Positions 1 through 10,295 of a stretch of 64,000 bases of DNA are shown here, piece after piece. Each line of letters starts with the position of its first letter. The stretch's first letter is position 1. The notes under the pieces were generated by a model. That model saw only the letters and a list, made by a program, of their open reading frames with translations. It searched no databases and was not told the origin of the DNA. The position numbers and the translations under genes were made by a program. This DNA comes from Cercospora beticola. Its lineage: Eukaryota > Ascomycota > Dothideomycetes > Mycosphaerellales > Mycosphaerellaceae. The DNA lies in NCBI RefSeq assembly GCF_033473495.1, contig NC_088943.1:2150001-2214000 (forward strand), read 5' to 3'.

Positions 1-1198
1 TCCGATGAGCTGCACCGCAGGGGCATGTATTTGATGGTCGATGTAAGGCTTTGTCCTGCGAAATCTAGGAGATATCCGAACTCCATGCTAACATTGTACG
101 TGTTCCTCGCAGGTGGTCCCGAATCACATGGCATCTTTCTCCTCTCGATATTCTGTCGACTACAGCCAGTTCAAACCTTTCAATCAACAGTCCTACTTCC
201 ACAACAACTGCGCGATTGACATGAAGATCCCGGATACTATACAGAGATGCTGGATGGGCTCCGACGTTGTCTCACTCCCAGACTTGCGGACCGAAGACCC
301 GACCGTCGCCAGCATGTTGCAACAGTGGATTGGTCAGTTAGTGGCAAATTACTCCATTGACGGTCTCCGCATAGACACTGCTCAGGAGGTCAATCAGGGC
401 TTCTGGCCTGGCTTCCAGGCTGCAGCCGGAGGTATACATGCGCTGGGAGAAGTTTGGAACGGGAATCCGAACGAGCTTTGTTCATACCAGAACTCTCTGA
501 GTGGCGTCATGAACTATGCTGCATATTTCTGGATCAGACAAACGTTCGCAAATTCGAGCACGTCGATGGAGACACTGGCCAGTAACATGAACTGGATGAA
601 ATACACGTGCAGCGACACAACATTGCTTGGTTCGTTCACCGAAAACCATGACAATGCCCGCCTGCCATATTTCTTCCCCGTCATGACCCGCATCAAGAAT
701 GCCATGGCCTTTCAAATGCTTGCCGATGGCATTCCAATCATATATCAAGGGCAGGAACAGATGTACAGAGGTGGCTGGACACCGAACAATCGCGAAGCGC
801 TTTGGCCTTCAGGCTACAACCGGGACACTGAGCTTTACAGACATATCCAAAAGCTGAATCAAATACGGAATTGGGCCATCTTCCAGGATAGCGGCTATGT
901 CACTTACAAGGCAACGCCAACAGCCATCAGTCGGACCGTGATCGTCATGCGCAAAGGCAATCCCGACAAGCAGATAGTGGGTGTCTTCAACAACTGGGAA
1001 CCGGACAATACGGGAACAGTAACGATATCGTCAGCGAGCTCCGGCTTTGGACCTAACCTTCAAGTGCTGGAGGTCATGTTTTGCACCCGATTGACGACTG
1101 ACAGCCGTGGTAATCTCGGCTTGACGATTCCTTCTGGACAGCCGCTGGTTCTGTATCCAGTAGCAAGTCTGGCCAACAGTGGAGTCTGTGGTCTGTAA
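1..1198 (+). CDS. Alpha-amylase, GH13 (5' end outside window)
   Basis: Secreted endo-acting alpha-1,4-glucan hydrolase that degrades starch. Two exons are visible, 1-42 and 113-1198, with a phase-0 intron (gtaagg...cgcag); the N-terminal third lies before the window. The four GH13 regions are present in order: DVVPNH (I, formed across the intron), GLRIDTAQEV (II, Asp nucleophile), ALGEVWNG (III, Glu acid/base) and FTENHDNAR (IV, Asp). The C-terminal beta-domain follows, and the protein ends without a starch-binding CBM20. Region II is odd: the Lys-His pair that normally follows IDTx is Gln-Glu here. The family call is secure; substrate preference is not tested. Confidence 0.93.
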
Positions 1199-1837
1199 GC
1201 GTAGCCATGAGGCGGCGGTTGTACATTCTGTGAGGGGGTGATCCATGTCGACAAATACCTGTGCAGTGTACAAATGCTTTCCAAATACAGCTAAAAGAGC
1301 AGAATATGAATCCTTCCAGCGGTTCGCACGAACCTATACTATATCCATAAGGCTGAACCATAGGATCAGAGACATCAGCACAAAGCTTGGATGGAGGGCA
1401 TGCACCACACTGGCTGCAGAGCGAACTCTGCGTCGCAATGCAGACATCCGTTAGTGTCCGTTAGAACCATGGTCGAGTGATTGGTTCCCAGAGCAGACAT
1501 TGCCAAGTCGGCTGCACTGCGTCGTTATCCTGCAGCAAGCACCAATTCCGAGGACAACTGTGCCTTCGAATACAAACGATTGCTACCGAACCCCGATCCT
1601 GTGGTGCGCAAAGGCTTGTGAGCTGTTATGTCAACCCGAACCGCACAAGCTCAACCTCCCGAAGAAAAGGTCGCCGCAACCGAATGGGAAAAAGTCATTC
1701 CTGTATCCGAGGCGCAGGCGTTTTGTAAGCGAGGCTGCGGCAGCCGCTGCGATCTGGCTCCTCGGCAATACGATGAGGCTGCATCACTCATCACCAGAGA
1801 GACAACTTTTCGTGTGGTTTAACTAGAGAAGCAGACC
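1199..1837. other. Intergenic, amylase to thioesterase
   Basis: I see no convincing gene. A 64-codon frame at 1628-1822 is followed internally by a GTAAGC donor at 1725, which could be an upstream exon of the thioesterase. I found no acceptor that joins it in frame to the ATG at 1838, so it is left out. Confidence 0.5.
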
Positions 1838-2686
1838 ATGGCCCACAGCAAGAACATAGGTGCAGGTGAAGCACGTGTTGATCCACGCAAGCTATTCCGA
1901 AACGCCAAACTGGCGAGTGAACTTCCCAGCGAATACCTCGGCGACTTCGATGACCTGGAATGGGTGCAAGCGATCATTCGTGATCCAGCATGGGAAGAAA
2001 TTGTATACCCATCGCGAACTATCACAAGAAATTCCACGACGCAGTCTCTATTCAGCCGGACCTTTGCGACTTTAGATACGTGAGTATGTTCGTGCATGGA
2101 ATGTATCAAGACCCCCTTTGAACATGTGCAAAGTCTCCGAGCATGTCAAGCGTTCGCCAGAACTCACGACGCACAAAGTGGAGAGGTGAGGTGATTGAAC
2201 TTCCTCATACCTTTGCTGCGCTCACACCACAACAGAAATCTGGAGCCAGCGTCCACAAGAAGGAAGAAGCTATAGTCATAGTCAGTCTGGGTCGCGGCCT
2301 GGACGGCCATCCAGGACTGGCTCATGGAGGTACTATTGCAGCGCTGTTCGATGAGTGCCTCGGAGTCGGGGCTGTTCGAGTTTTGACGCGACCTTCCATG
2401 ACGGGTCAGCTCACGATCAAGTACAAGGCGCCAGTGCCGACACCAAGTACGTAGTCCGGGCGTGAACATGGCATCGAATCAGTCACTAACATCATACAAA
2501 GGCGTGGTACTTGTTCGCTGTTCGCTGTCAGAGCATGAGTAAGTGCTTCCATTGCACATTTGGACGAACTGACTGATCTCCGACAGAGGCCGCAAGGCGT
2601 GGGTCAGCGGGACCATGGAAGATGGCATGGGCAAAGTCTACGCCGAATCCGAAGCCTTATTCATAATGCAACGAGATAAGCTATGA
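1838..2686 (+). CDS. PaaI-type HotDog thioesterase family protein
   Basis: Predicted acyl-CoA thioesterase-like protein of the HotDog fold; the physiological substrate is unknown. Four exons give 224 aa: 1838-2079, 2151-2446, 2502-2538 and 2587-2686, all with GT-AG introns of 48-71 nt. The active-site helix region reads GLDGHPGLAHGGTIAALFDE, the pattern of fungal 4HBT/PaaI proteins (His-Gly-Gly followed by an acidic residue). The following strands include LTIKYKAPVP and the last exons encode VVLVRCSLSEHE and GRKAWVSGTMEDG. The roughly 80 residues before the fold are an N-terminal extension of a kind seen in fungal members. The start is the first ATG giving this frame; a further upstream exon cannot be excluded. 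Confidence 0.85.
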
Positions 2687-3198
2687 TGGGATCCTGCAAA
2701 ACTCTCGATAGAATAGAAGCTGTATAGATCGGAGTGACCTGTTGTAATTGGTTTCGCTTTGGCACGGCTGAACGAACGTTGATCACGCAGGCATCTCGAA
2801 GTCGAAGAATTGACATTCTCACCAGGCATCAAGATTAACGGCTCTTGGTTATTCCTCCTAGGTTCCACTCCACGCTCGGCTCCTTCAGGCAGCGATGATA
2901 GAACAAGGCATCAGCATCACACGATCGCAGAAGTCAATATACTTGAATTGACGTTGGGTGGGTGACTCCAGGCACCCGCACATCCCTGACGGACTACGCT
3001 AGGGCTTTGTGTAACCGACTTCAGGAAGACATTATGTGACAAACGGCTCATAGACTTGTGTGGTCGCAAATTCGAGATCAACTTCGAGCAACGAATTCAT
3101 TTGGAATACTTTCAGCATCGGCAGCATTCAGCTGTTGAGCATCGATCTTGCATATCTGAAAGAGCTCTCTTAATTATTAGACCTTGCCACCGCACAGG
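2687..3198. other. Intergenic, thioesterase to methyltransferase
   Basis: No gene-like open frame or repeat seen. It holds the 3' region of the thioesterase and the presumed promoter of the methyltransferase. Confidence 0.5.
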
Positions 3199-4318
3199 AT
3201 GTCGTCTTCCAACGATACTGCTGCAGCTTTTCCATCAAATTATCCTCTCGGACGGAACACTCTCGCTTCTGTGCGTCTGAACCTACAGCATCTCCTCTGG
3301 ACCACTGGCAACCCCTCACTTCTTCACCATTCAATTCCCCTGCCAAGCGAACCACGTACGCCGTCCGAAGCTGAGCCATTCCTGATCGCGGATGTCGGAA
3401 CTGGAACTGGAATATGGTCAACTTCGCTATCGTTGTCAGGAATGCTACCTAGCCAAGCTCGAATCGAAGGTTTCGATATCGATCTCGCTCAGACACCACC
3501 GAAAGCATGGACTCCCGCCAATGTCAGTTGGCGAACGCTGGACATACTGAAAGAGCCAAGCACAGCAGACGGAAGTCTGAGCTTGGTTGGAAGATTTGAT
3601 GTCGTGCATGTGAGACTGTTGATGCTGATCGTTCAGAATGGAGATCCAATGCCCTTGCTGAGGAGATTGATGGCGTTGGTGAAGCCTGGTGAGCTTATTC
3701 TTTTCTGCTTTTGTCTTGTTTGTCTCATCGTTCGATCCCGCAGCTCACAATGTTGCTGAGATATACTGATCATCTTAATACAACTCAGGCGGCTATCTTC
3801 ATTGGCAAGAATACGATTTGCTGTCTCAGAAACTTGTTGTCGCTGGGAAACAAGACCTTACACCAGAAGAAGCCATGCATGCGAGTCCCATGCTCGAACG
3901 TATGCGCAAAGCCATTTCTCAGTCTGTGGATGTATATCGAACCCACGCGTGGGTCCAGAAAGTGCATGAGAGACTCGATGAAGTTGGAGGAGAACTAGTC
4001 GCTCATGAAGTAAGTCCAGCGCTTGCCCTACCTGATCGTATGCAGTACCCAAAGCCTTTTCTCCATGTATTAACTCTTGTATAGCGAGCGTGGACACACC
4101 CTTCTGCGCTACCAGTAAAGCAAGAAACTACATTCTTGGTCATGAGAGAGTGGTGTGCAGGGGTACGAAGTCACGGCGAGAAAGGAAGAGAAGAGGCAGA
4201 CGAGTTGGAACAGCTCTGCGACGATGCAGAGGAAGAGTGCTGGAGATCAAGGAGATCGACTGTCATCGACACACAGATGGTGACGTGGGTTGTAAAGAAG
4301 AAGGCTGCCGCGTTGTGA
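3199..4318 (+). CDS. Class I SAM-dependent methyltransferase
   Basis: Predicted S-adenosylmethionine methyltransferase, substrate unknown. Three exons give 314 aa: 3199-3688, 3789-4009 and 4085-4318. Motif I is FLIADVGTGTGIWS at about residues 60-73, followed by an acidic strand-2 end (EGFDIDLAQ) and a post-motif segment FDVVHVRLLM. Exon 2 begins with GYLHWQEYD, the usual 'wlqwqE' segment of fungal UMTA/LaeA-like enzymes. The C-terminal helices are charged. Its neighbours (thioesterase before, cyclophilin after) give no pathway, and no PKS or NRPS is in the window, so this may be an isolated enzyme. Confidence 0.85.
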
Positions 4319-5180
4319 TATCTCAAGGGGTCGATCTTCCAAGCTCAAAAGAGTGGGCTACGAATTCGGGCAAATGACTTGATCTCCCTGTCGATACGGA
4401 GCCACGGCTCAAGGAATGTTTTTTGTCGAAGAGTGTAAACTTGTGGTCCAGTTTGGCAACGGATATCGGAAAAAAAAAAAGGCACTTCGGCTGTTAACAG
4501 TCGCGGTGATCAGATTCGGCGCCCATATCTTTGGGAGCATGTACTCACGACACATATCTGCTTGAGGACTTTTGCCTCTGGGACATCCGCTTGTTGACCG
4601 GGTGCGAGTCCCCCAATAGCTCGTGAAGAGATCCCCAGGCGTAACTCGTCATCAGCATCCGTGAAGGCGAGATGCACATCAATGTGAATGCGTCTTTTGC
4701 CACCCAAGGTCGAGCATAAAAAGCCCCTGGCATCGCCTTACGTTGTCTCTTTCTTGAGTCTAAACATCCCGCGACAGAAAGCAACCGAAACACTCACGAC
4801 AAGCCTTAAGTGACTCAAAGCACAACCCCTCTGACCCCCGAGTCAAACTCAAAGCATGCCGTCACGCAGTGAGATCTTCGTCAAACGTTGTACTATTTGC
4901 AGCGGGGAGGGCGGCAAGCACTATAAATGGTGTGGAAGGTACGAGTAGTTCCATCGGGCCAGCGAAGCCTGTATGGTCCTCTTCGCTGGGCTGAGCTCCG
5001 AAGAACAGCAGTAAGCGTCGAGACATGTTAGCATCATGAACGATATGCAACAAATTTGAGCCAAGTTTGACGCTTTCTTACCACTTGCGCAAGTGGCCGG
5101 CACGTACTGCTCTCGCAAGAATGTTTGCTCTATTTCAAACCTTTTCTCATTGTATATCATGTTCGTCGTCGGACGTCGAT
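4319..5180. other. Intergenic, between methyltransferase and cyclophilin 3' end
   Basis: Contains a run of 11 A at 4470-4480. A 30-codon frame at 4856-4948 encodes a short Cys-containing peptide (CTIC then WC), treated as a finding. No other gene-like signal was seen. Confidence 0.4.
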
Positions 5181-5919
5181 CTAGGCTTGACTACCCAGCG
5201 ACTTTTCCGGGTACGCACCATGTCTTCCAGCCACCCTGCCCCCTCTCCTTGTGCGGTGCGCGGCAACGAACATCCAGCAAGCAGCAATAACGCATGCAAC
5301 GAGAAACAGCTTCAAGGAAAGGCTCATGCCCGTAGCGGTGGCAAGGATCTGCTCGCGGTTCAAGCGGCCAGCGACCTCTGCAAGTGCCTCCTCACCAATG
5401 CTCTCTCCCACCACCTTTGCACTATTGCCGCCGAATACTTCATCGTCATCGAGTGGAGCAACGGGTTCTGCGTGGCCTTCGAGTCCTGTGAGAAACGCAC
5501 AATTAGCCAAATGATGTTCTGATGAGCTCCCAGTAGTGACTACTGGGATCCGAAGCCACATACATGGGAGAAGTTCTATAGCTCAGCCCTGATACCTTCT
5601 TCGGGAACTTCGAGTTCGCCGCTCTTGGCAATCTTGACTTCCTTGGAAGGTCTATCGCGGCCGTCTTTGGGTGCGTTCTCGATCTTGTGGACGATGTCCA
5701 TGCCCTCAAGGACTTCGCCGAAAACGACGTGGCGGCCGTCGAGCCAAGATGTGAGGACGGTGGTGATGAAGAACTGTGAGCCATTGGTGTTCTTGCCAGA
5801 GTTGGCCATGCCTGGGGTGTTATCGGTCAGCTCTCCGTTCGCAGCATAATGACATCTTGCACGTACTCAGAAGACCCTTCTTGGAGTGCTTCAACTTGAA
5901 GTTCTCATCATCGAACTTA

Positions 5920-5950
<31 letters not shown>

Positions 5951-6334
5951 CACCGTTGGTGAAGTCACCACCCTGGATCATGAAGTCCTTGATCACGCGG
6001 TGGAAGGTGGAGCCCTCGTAGCCAAAGCCCTTCTCGCCAGTAGCGAGAGCGCGGAAGTTCTCAGCGGTCTATCACCATGTCCATCGTCAGTCATGCTGCC
6101 TATGTTGTGTACACCATTGCTCTTGATCCCCGAGTTCCACCGTACCTTTGGAACAGTCTTGCCATATAGACCGATCACGATGCGGCCCAATTCCTCGTCG
6201 CCATGTGTGATTTCGAAGTAGACCTTGTGGGTGATCTTGGGGCCTTTTTGCGCATCGACGGACTGGGCGAAAAAGACGAACGCGAAGGTCAGAATGACCA
6301 TAAAGGACACGAGGAGACGTTGCAGGGAAGCCAT
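5181..6334 (-). CDS. ER cyclophilin B-type peptidyl-prolyl isomerase with C-terminal membrane anchor
   Basis: Peptidyl-prolyl cis-trans isomerase of the secretory pathway. Exons, in transcription order, are 6334-6146, 6068-5867, 5811-5596 and 5485-5181 (303 aa). A signal peptide (about residues 1-28, hydrophobic core [14 protein letters not shown]) precedes a complete cyclophilin domain with [20 protein letters not shown] and [10 protein letters not shown], which carry the catalytic Arg, Gln and Trp. Exon 4 adds an acidic linker and one hydrophobic helix ([20 protein letters not shown]) with a basic tail, predicting a type I anchor. If the last intron is retained, translation stops at 5576, giving a 208-aa soluble form ending RAEL. 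It is head-to-head with mitochondrial S13, 219 bp between start codons. Confidence 0.93.
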
Positions 6335-6553
6335 GGTGGTTGTGTGCCCCAATGCGTGTGGTGGGCAAGGGAGACAGACAGAGTTGGAGGGATGGAGGGA
6401 CAGCTCCAACTGCCAGCTGTGGTTGTCGGTCCCTGGCTCGGCATTGCTGTCGCCGGACTCACTTCCGCTCCGACACCTGCACTTCCGCAGCTTCACAAGC
6501 ACGGCGACTCTATCATCTGCATCTCCGCGCTCGCTGTATTCACCGCCGCCGCC
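6335..6553. promoter_or_regulatory. Shared divergent promoter, cyclophilin and S13m
   Basis: This 219-bp interval separates two divergent start codons and must hold both core promoters. No TATA box is obvious. The + strand has a GGAGGGATGGAGGGA purine stretch near 6387-6401. Confidence 0.6.
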
Positions 6554-7026
6554 ATGGTGAGTACATCGGACTCTGTTCCATGTGATCGCGCACTAACACC
6601 GTCCAGGTCTTCATCTTCGGCACCAACTTCGCCGAGTCGTACCTCGTGCGCACCTCCCTGCAAAAGTTCTACGGCATTGGGCCCAAGGTCTGCCAGCAAC
6701 TGATGGCCAAATTCCACATCCACAACACGGCGCGCATCGGAAACCTCAAAGACCGACAAATAAATTCACTGGCCGCCGAGCTGAGTACGATGACGCTGGA
6801 GAATGACTTGCGGCGGCAGTTGCAGGACAACATCAAACGATTACGAGATATGGGCGCGTACCGTGGGCGAAGACATGCAATGAGCTTGCCTGTGAGAGGG
6901 CAGAGGACGAGGAGTCAGGTGGGTGACAATATTCGGGCGTGGATCGCTGAGCTGGAGATGAGTATACTGACGTGAGCCTAGATCATGACGGCACGCAAGC
7001 TGAACAGAGTCGAGCGGAGAGGGTAG
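6554..7026 (+). CDS. Mitochondrial small-subunit ribosomal protein S13 (uS13m)
   Basis: Component of the mitochondrial 37S ribosomal subunit head. Exon 1 is the ATG alone (6554-6556). Exon 2 is 6607-6918 and exon 3 is 6982-7026 (IMTARKLNRVERRG), total 119 aa. uS13 hallmarks: YGIGPKVCQQL (helix-turn-helix type start), the helical LRRQLQDNIKRL, then GAYRGRRHAMSLPVRGQRT and the basic C-terminus that contacts rRNA. Without the last splice the protein would end in an unrelated tail, so the third exon is well supported. The start codon is supported by an exact in-frame join of ATG to VFIFGTNF, the normal N-terminus. Confidence 0.94.
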
Positions 7027-7431
7027 AGGAAGAGCAGATGATATTGAAAGCATAGCGCCGGCGCAATAGAGGGATTCCAAAAGAAGTGAAATATGTACGA
7101 TGCAGGATACCAGCGATACCATTGTACAGACAACGTGTACGAACAGGGAAATGACTTGGCCGAATGTCCTCCTAGACATTGAGCCTGTCTTTGCGCTCGT
7201 CGATTTTTTTCCTCGCAGAGCTGAAGCCGAGGTCAGGCCTGTCAATTTGCAAGTCTTACCTGCGCCTTGTCGGACAAAGACGAAGCGTCGAGTGGAACAA
7301 TGCATTGTTTCTGCTGAAGTGCTTTCCGGATCGAGCGATCAATAGATCGCAGCCGAAAGAACGACCATGTGGCAAAGCTCCTTCTTTTGATTATCTACAG
7401 CCTAAGCTGACGTCCGCTACCGAGTCTGCAC
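7027..7431. other. Intergenic, S13m to UstYa-like gene
   Basis: No gene seen. It presumably holds the S13m terminator and the promoter of the UstYa-like gene; a T7 run sits near 7204-7210. Confidence 0.5.
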
Positions 7432-8229
7432 ATGCACCTCAGTGCGTTGAAGATGAACATCGATACGATGGGATCATATCAACAAATTTCTCACAACCAT
7501 GATCCCGAGCAGCCACACACGCCCCACGACCCGGCCTCGCCATGGAAGCCAGACTACGTCGATGAGAAGCAAGATCTGGCTCGACGTACAATTTCATACT
7601 TCAGAACACACATCAATCAGATCATGACCGCCGGCTTAGTGGTCCTTACTTTGATTCAGCTCCTCGCCATCCAACGCATGACAACAGCGACCACGACGAT
7701 CACCTCTGTCGCTGTCCAGAATTACACCACGCATAGAAGCTACGGCGCCGACTGGCGCTACATGTCGCTGGAAAACAAGTATGATGAGTTATGGAACCAC
7801 GAACTCGTCGCCGACAACGGCATCATCAATTTGCCGCCTTACGACTCCGGAGGTAAAAGCGTAAATGGTGAATTTGGTGCCATTGCGATGCTACACGCCT
7901 TGCACTGTTTGGGAGGTATTCGGAAGGCTCTGCAGACTGCGCGCAACGATGCCATCACCAAGAATGGACACGATATCGGCCTCGACCCGCGGGCTGACCC
8001 ACATTGGCCGCACTGCTTTCACTATCTCAGGCAGATGATTTTGTGCCACGCAGACGACACTATAGAACGCGGACATTTCTTCAACGGGACCTTCTCGCCA
8101 AGCGCAGACGATCCTGCAGTCATCGAAGGAAGCCTCGACATACGGCAGTGTCGCGACTCAGAGAGGCTATTCGAGATGAGACGACAGCACAGTGATGCGA
8201 ATGTTGATGGTGTACCCATCGAATGGTGA
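7432..8229 (+). CDS. UstYa-like (DUF3328) single-pass membrane protein
   Basis: Member of the DUF3328/UstYa family, some of which are oxidases that cyclise fungal RiPP (dikaritin) peptides; the substrate here is unknown. One exon, up to 265 aa. In order: a cytosolic Pro-rich N-terminus, one hydrophobic helix (IMTAGLVVLTLIQLLAI, about residues 64-80), and a lumenal domain with both family motifs, HALHC in MLHALHCLGGIRK and HWPHCFHYLRQMILCHADDT. N-glycosylation sequons NYT and NGT are visible. Starts at 7432, 7453 or 7465 are all possible. The stop codon is only 29 bp from the tail-to-tail dehydrogenase. No precursor peptide with repeated Kex2-flanked cores was seen nearby. Confidence 0.88.
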   Translation: MHLSALKMNIDTMGSYQQISHNHDPEQPHTPHDPASPWKPDYVDEKQDLARRTISYFRTHINQIMTAGLVVLTLIQLLAIQRMTTATTTITSVAVQNYTTHRSYGADWRYMSLENKYDELWNHELVADNGIINLPPYDSGGKSVNGEFGAIAMLHALHCLGGIRKALQTARNDAITKNGHDIGLDPRADPHWPHCFHYLRQMILCHADDTIERGHFFNGTFSPSADDPAVIEGSLDIRQCRDSERLFEMRRQHSDANVDGVPIEW

Positions 8230-8258
8230 AAATATCGCTTATGGATATGCAGCAAGGC

Positions 8259-9392
8259 CTACCAGATCAAGACACCCTTGATCACACTACCCTCTTCCAT
8301 CTTCTTCTTTGCCTCCTCAAATTGCTCTAGAGGGAATTCTTTGAACATCTTTCCTACTGGCAGAATGCCATCTTTACTCCATTGCACCAGTTCTGGCAGC
8401 GCCTCCGCCGGGTCCCTGTCGCCTTCAATAACGCCGACCAGCCTTCTCCCATTGACCATGTGTTGCAAACAGTCCACTTCGAGCTTTGCATCTACCGGCT
8501 TCACACCGACCTGCAAGACCGTGCCGTTCTTCCTGATTGCCCCGAGACATTCGTTCAGGATAGCTACACTCGGCGTCGTATCCAGGAACGCTGTTGCTCC
8601 AAGGCCTTGCGGGCTCATCTCTTTTATCGCGTCCGCTAGGCTCTTCTCGCCCAACGCTTCTTTCGTCGACAATAGTCCCTTCGTAGCTCCAAGCTCACTC
8701 GCGAGTTCCACTCTTCCAGGGTTGATATCAACTGCAATAATTGTCCCAACCTTTCTCTCTACTGCTGCACAGATACCCGCCAGGCCGACACCACCGAGTC
8801 CAATGACCGCTACCACATCGTCCGGGCCACACTTTCCCACATGCGTAATCGCTCCTGCTCCAGTCATAATCCCGCACCCCAATGGCGCATACAACTTCAA
8901 TTCGTCGGCATCCCTCATCAACTTGGTCACATTCGCAGCTGCCGAGACCTTCACCGGCGTCGGAGAAGCAAAACTCGACTGTCCAAAATATCCACCACCA
9001 ATAACCTTACTCGTGTCGCTTTCCAGCACAAAGATCGGCTCATTAGCCTGCAACGTCAACTTCGCATGCTCGACACAATAAGCCGGATGTCCTGTCGTAC
9101 AATACAAGCATTCCAAGCACGCAGCAGCAGACAAGATGACTAGATCTCCGACCTTGAAGTTCTTCTCTTGAGATTTTGATCCCAGTTTCACCACTCGTCC
9201 TGCACCTTCGTGGCCCAGTACACGAGGATATATCCCGCCATAACCTGAGATATCTGTGTGGCAGACGCCTGTCGCGATCATTTCGATCAGGAATTCATCT
9301 TCTTGTGGCTCTCGAGTGAGGAGTTTTTCGAGTTTCCATGTGTGTTGATCGTAGGCGACGATGCCTTTGCTGGGGATTGTGTATTGGGACAT
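8259..9392 (-). CDS. Zinc-dependent alcohol dehydrogenase (MDR family)
   Basis: Medium-chain NAD(P)-dependent dehydrogenase of 377 aa, in one exon. Catalytic-zinc motifs GVCHTD and GHEGAGRV are present. The structural-zinc lobe is represented by the four-cysteine pattern in ACLECLYCTTGHPAYC. The Rossmann motif is GLGGVGLAG, followed by an acidic residue at the end of beta-2 (IIAVDINP), which favours NAD. The overall pattern resembles aryl-alcohol/benzyl-alcohol dehydrogenase-like fungal proteins. Substrate not determinable. It converges on the UstYa-like gene; whether they share a pathway is speculative. Confidence 0.92.
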   Translation of the reverse strand: MSQYTIPSKGIVAYDQHTWKLEKLLTREPQEDEFLIEMIATGVCHTDISGYGGIYPRVLGHEGAGRVVKLGSKSQEKNFKVGDLVILSAAACLECLYCTTGHPAYCVEHAKLTLQANEPIFVLESDTSKVIGGGYFGQSSFASPTPVKVSAAANVTKLMRDADELKLYAPLGCGIMTGAGAITHVGKCGPDDVVAVIGLGGVGLAGICAAVERKVGTIIAVDINPGRVELASELGATKGLLSTKEALGEKSLADAIKEMSPQGLGATAFLDTTPSVAILNECLGAIRKNGTVLQVGVKPVDAKLEVDCLQHMVNGRRLVGVIEGDRDPAEALPELVQWSKDGILPVGKMFKEFPLEQFEEAKKKMEEGSVIKGVLIW

Positions 9393-9758
9393 TTTTTGTT
9401 CGAATTGATAGGATATGTTGGAGGGCGTTTAGGACGAGGACCTTAATGGAGTATCTGGAAACCAAATATCACTTTGATCTGAGAAGCTGTTCAAGTCGAC
9501 GCGTGCATAGCTTGGGACACCTTCGTCATAGGTGGAGGTGGGGTTGAGTGAGGCTAAAGTCTAGATCGCATCGAAAGAGTTAGAGAGAACCAGGAAAAGG
9601 AATGGTGCTCGGGTGACCGGGCTGTATGCAATAGCATTGATTTCAAATTTAGCAAGTGCAGCTATCATGCAAATTCGAGACTACGAGACCGGCATAAATG
9701 CTTCATGCCACAGTGCCTGCTGGTCCACAACAGTTCCCATTGCTGTATGAAGCGCACT
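9393..9758. other. Intergenic, dehydrogenase promoter side to HsbA 3' end
   Basis: No gene or repeat seen. It contains the promoter of the dehydrogenase and the 3' region of the HsbA-like gene. Confidence 0.5.
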
Positions 9759-10295
9759 TCATGACGAGAAGAACGCAATTCCATCCTCTAGGGCTACAGT
9801 AATAACATCGATGACCGCCTGCCCTTCCCTTCTCTGCTCCTCATCCACAACCCGCTTAGCAACCTCATTACTGAAACTCCAATGCGCAAACAACAACAGC
9901 TCCAATCCACCCTTCACCACCTGTGACGTACCCGCCTCATCAAAGAATACCTTCTTGCTCTTCACGACCTCCACCGCCCTGGGATTGTTGACAGCAAGCG
10001 TGACATTGACATGTTCGATGAGACGCTGCGCGTCAGCTTGTGTCAGTGGATTGGGCAAGAGCAGGGAATCGTAGAAGCCTTTTCGAGTGGCGAGGTAGAT
10101 GGGATTGAAGTCGATGATGAAGGGCAGTTGGTTGATGAGTCCACCATTGTAGTTCTGGGTGGTTTCGGTGAGTTCTAGGACGTTGCGGTTGATGGTTGAT
10201 ACGTCATTGTAGACTTTGTCTACTTGGGAGGACTGGGAGATTGCGGTGGTGGAGAGGAGGGAGATGGCTGCGAAGAATGTGGTGTGTAGCTTCAT
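9759..10295 (-). CDS. Hydrophobic surface-binding protein A-like secreted protein
   Basis: Secreted 178-aa protein of the HsbA/cell-wall mannoprotein-1-like family, whose characterised Aspergillus member binds hydrophobic polyesters and recruits cutinase. A signal peptide is evident (MKLHTTFFAAISLLSTTAIS), then an alpha-helical domain with the family pattern VYNDVSTINRNVLELTE near the mature N-terminus and repeated helix-forming segments (TQADAQRLIEHVNVTL, KGGLELLLFAHWSFSNEVAK). No GPI signal or transmembrane helix follows. Single exon. Actual ligand unknown. Confidence 0.85.
   Translation of the reverse strand: MKLHTTFFAAISLLSTTAISQSSQVDKVYNDVSTINRNVLELTETTQNYNGGLINQLPFIIDFNPIYLATRKGFYDSLLLPNPLTQADAQRLIEHVNVTLAVNNPRAVEVVKSKKVFFDEAGTSQVVKGGLELLLFAHWSFSNEVAKRVVDEEQRREGQAVIDVITVALEDGIAFFSS

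Noticed and set aside
8278..9081. 267-codon open frame on the + strand opposite the alcohol dehydrogenase
   Set aside because: It is the antisense shadow of a conserved enzyme; its product is low-complexity and matches no family.
3199..9392. A secondary-metabolite cluster of methyltransferase, UstYa-like protein and dehydrogenase
   Set aside because: Two housekeeping genes (cyclophilin and mitochondrial S13) interrupt it, and there is no core synthase or precursor.
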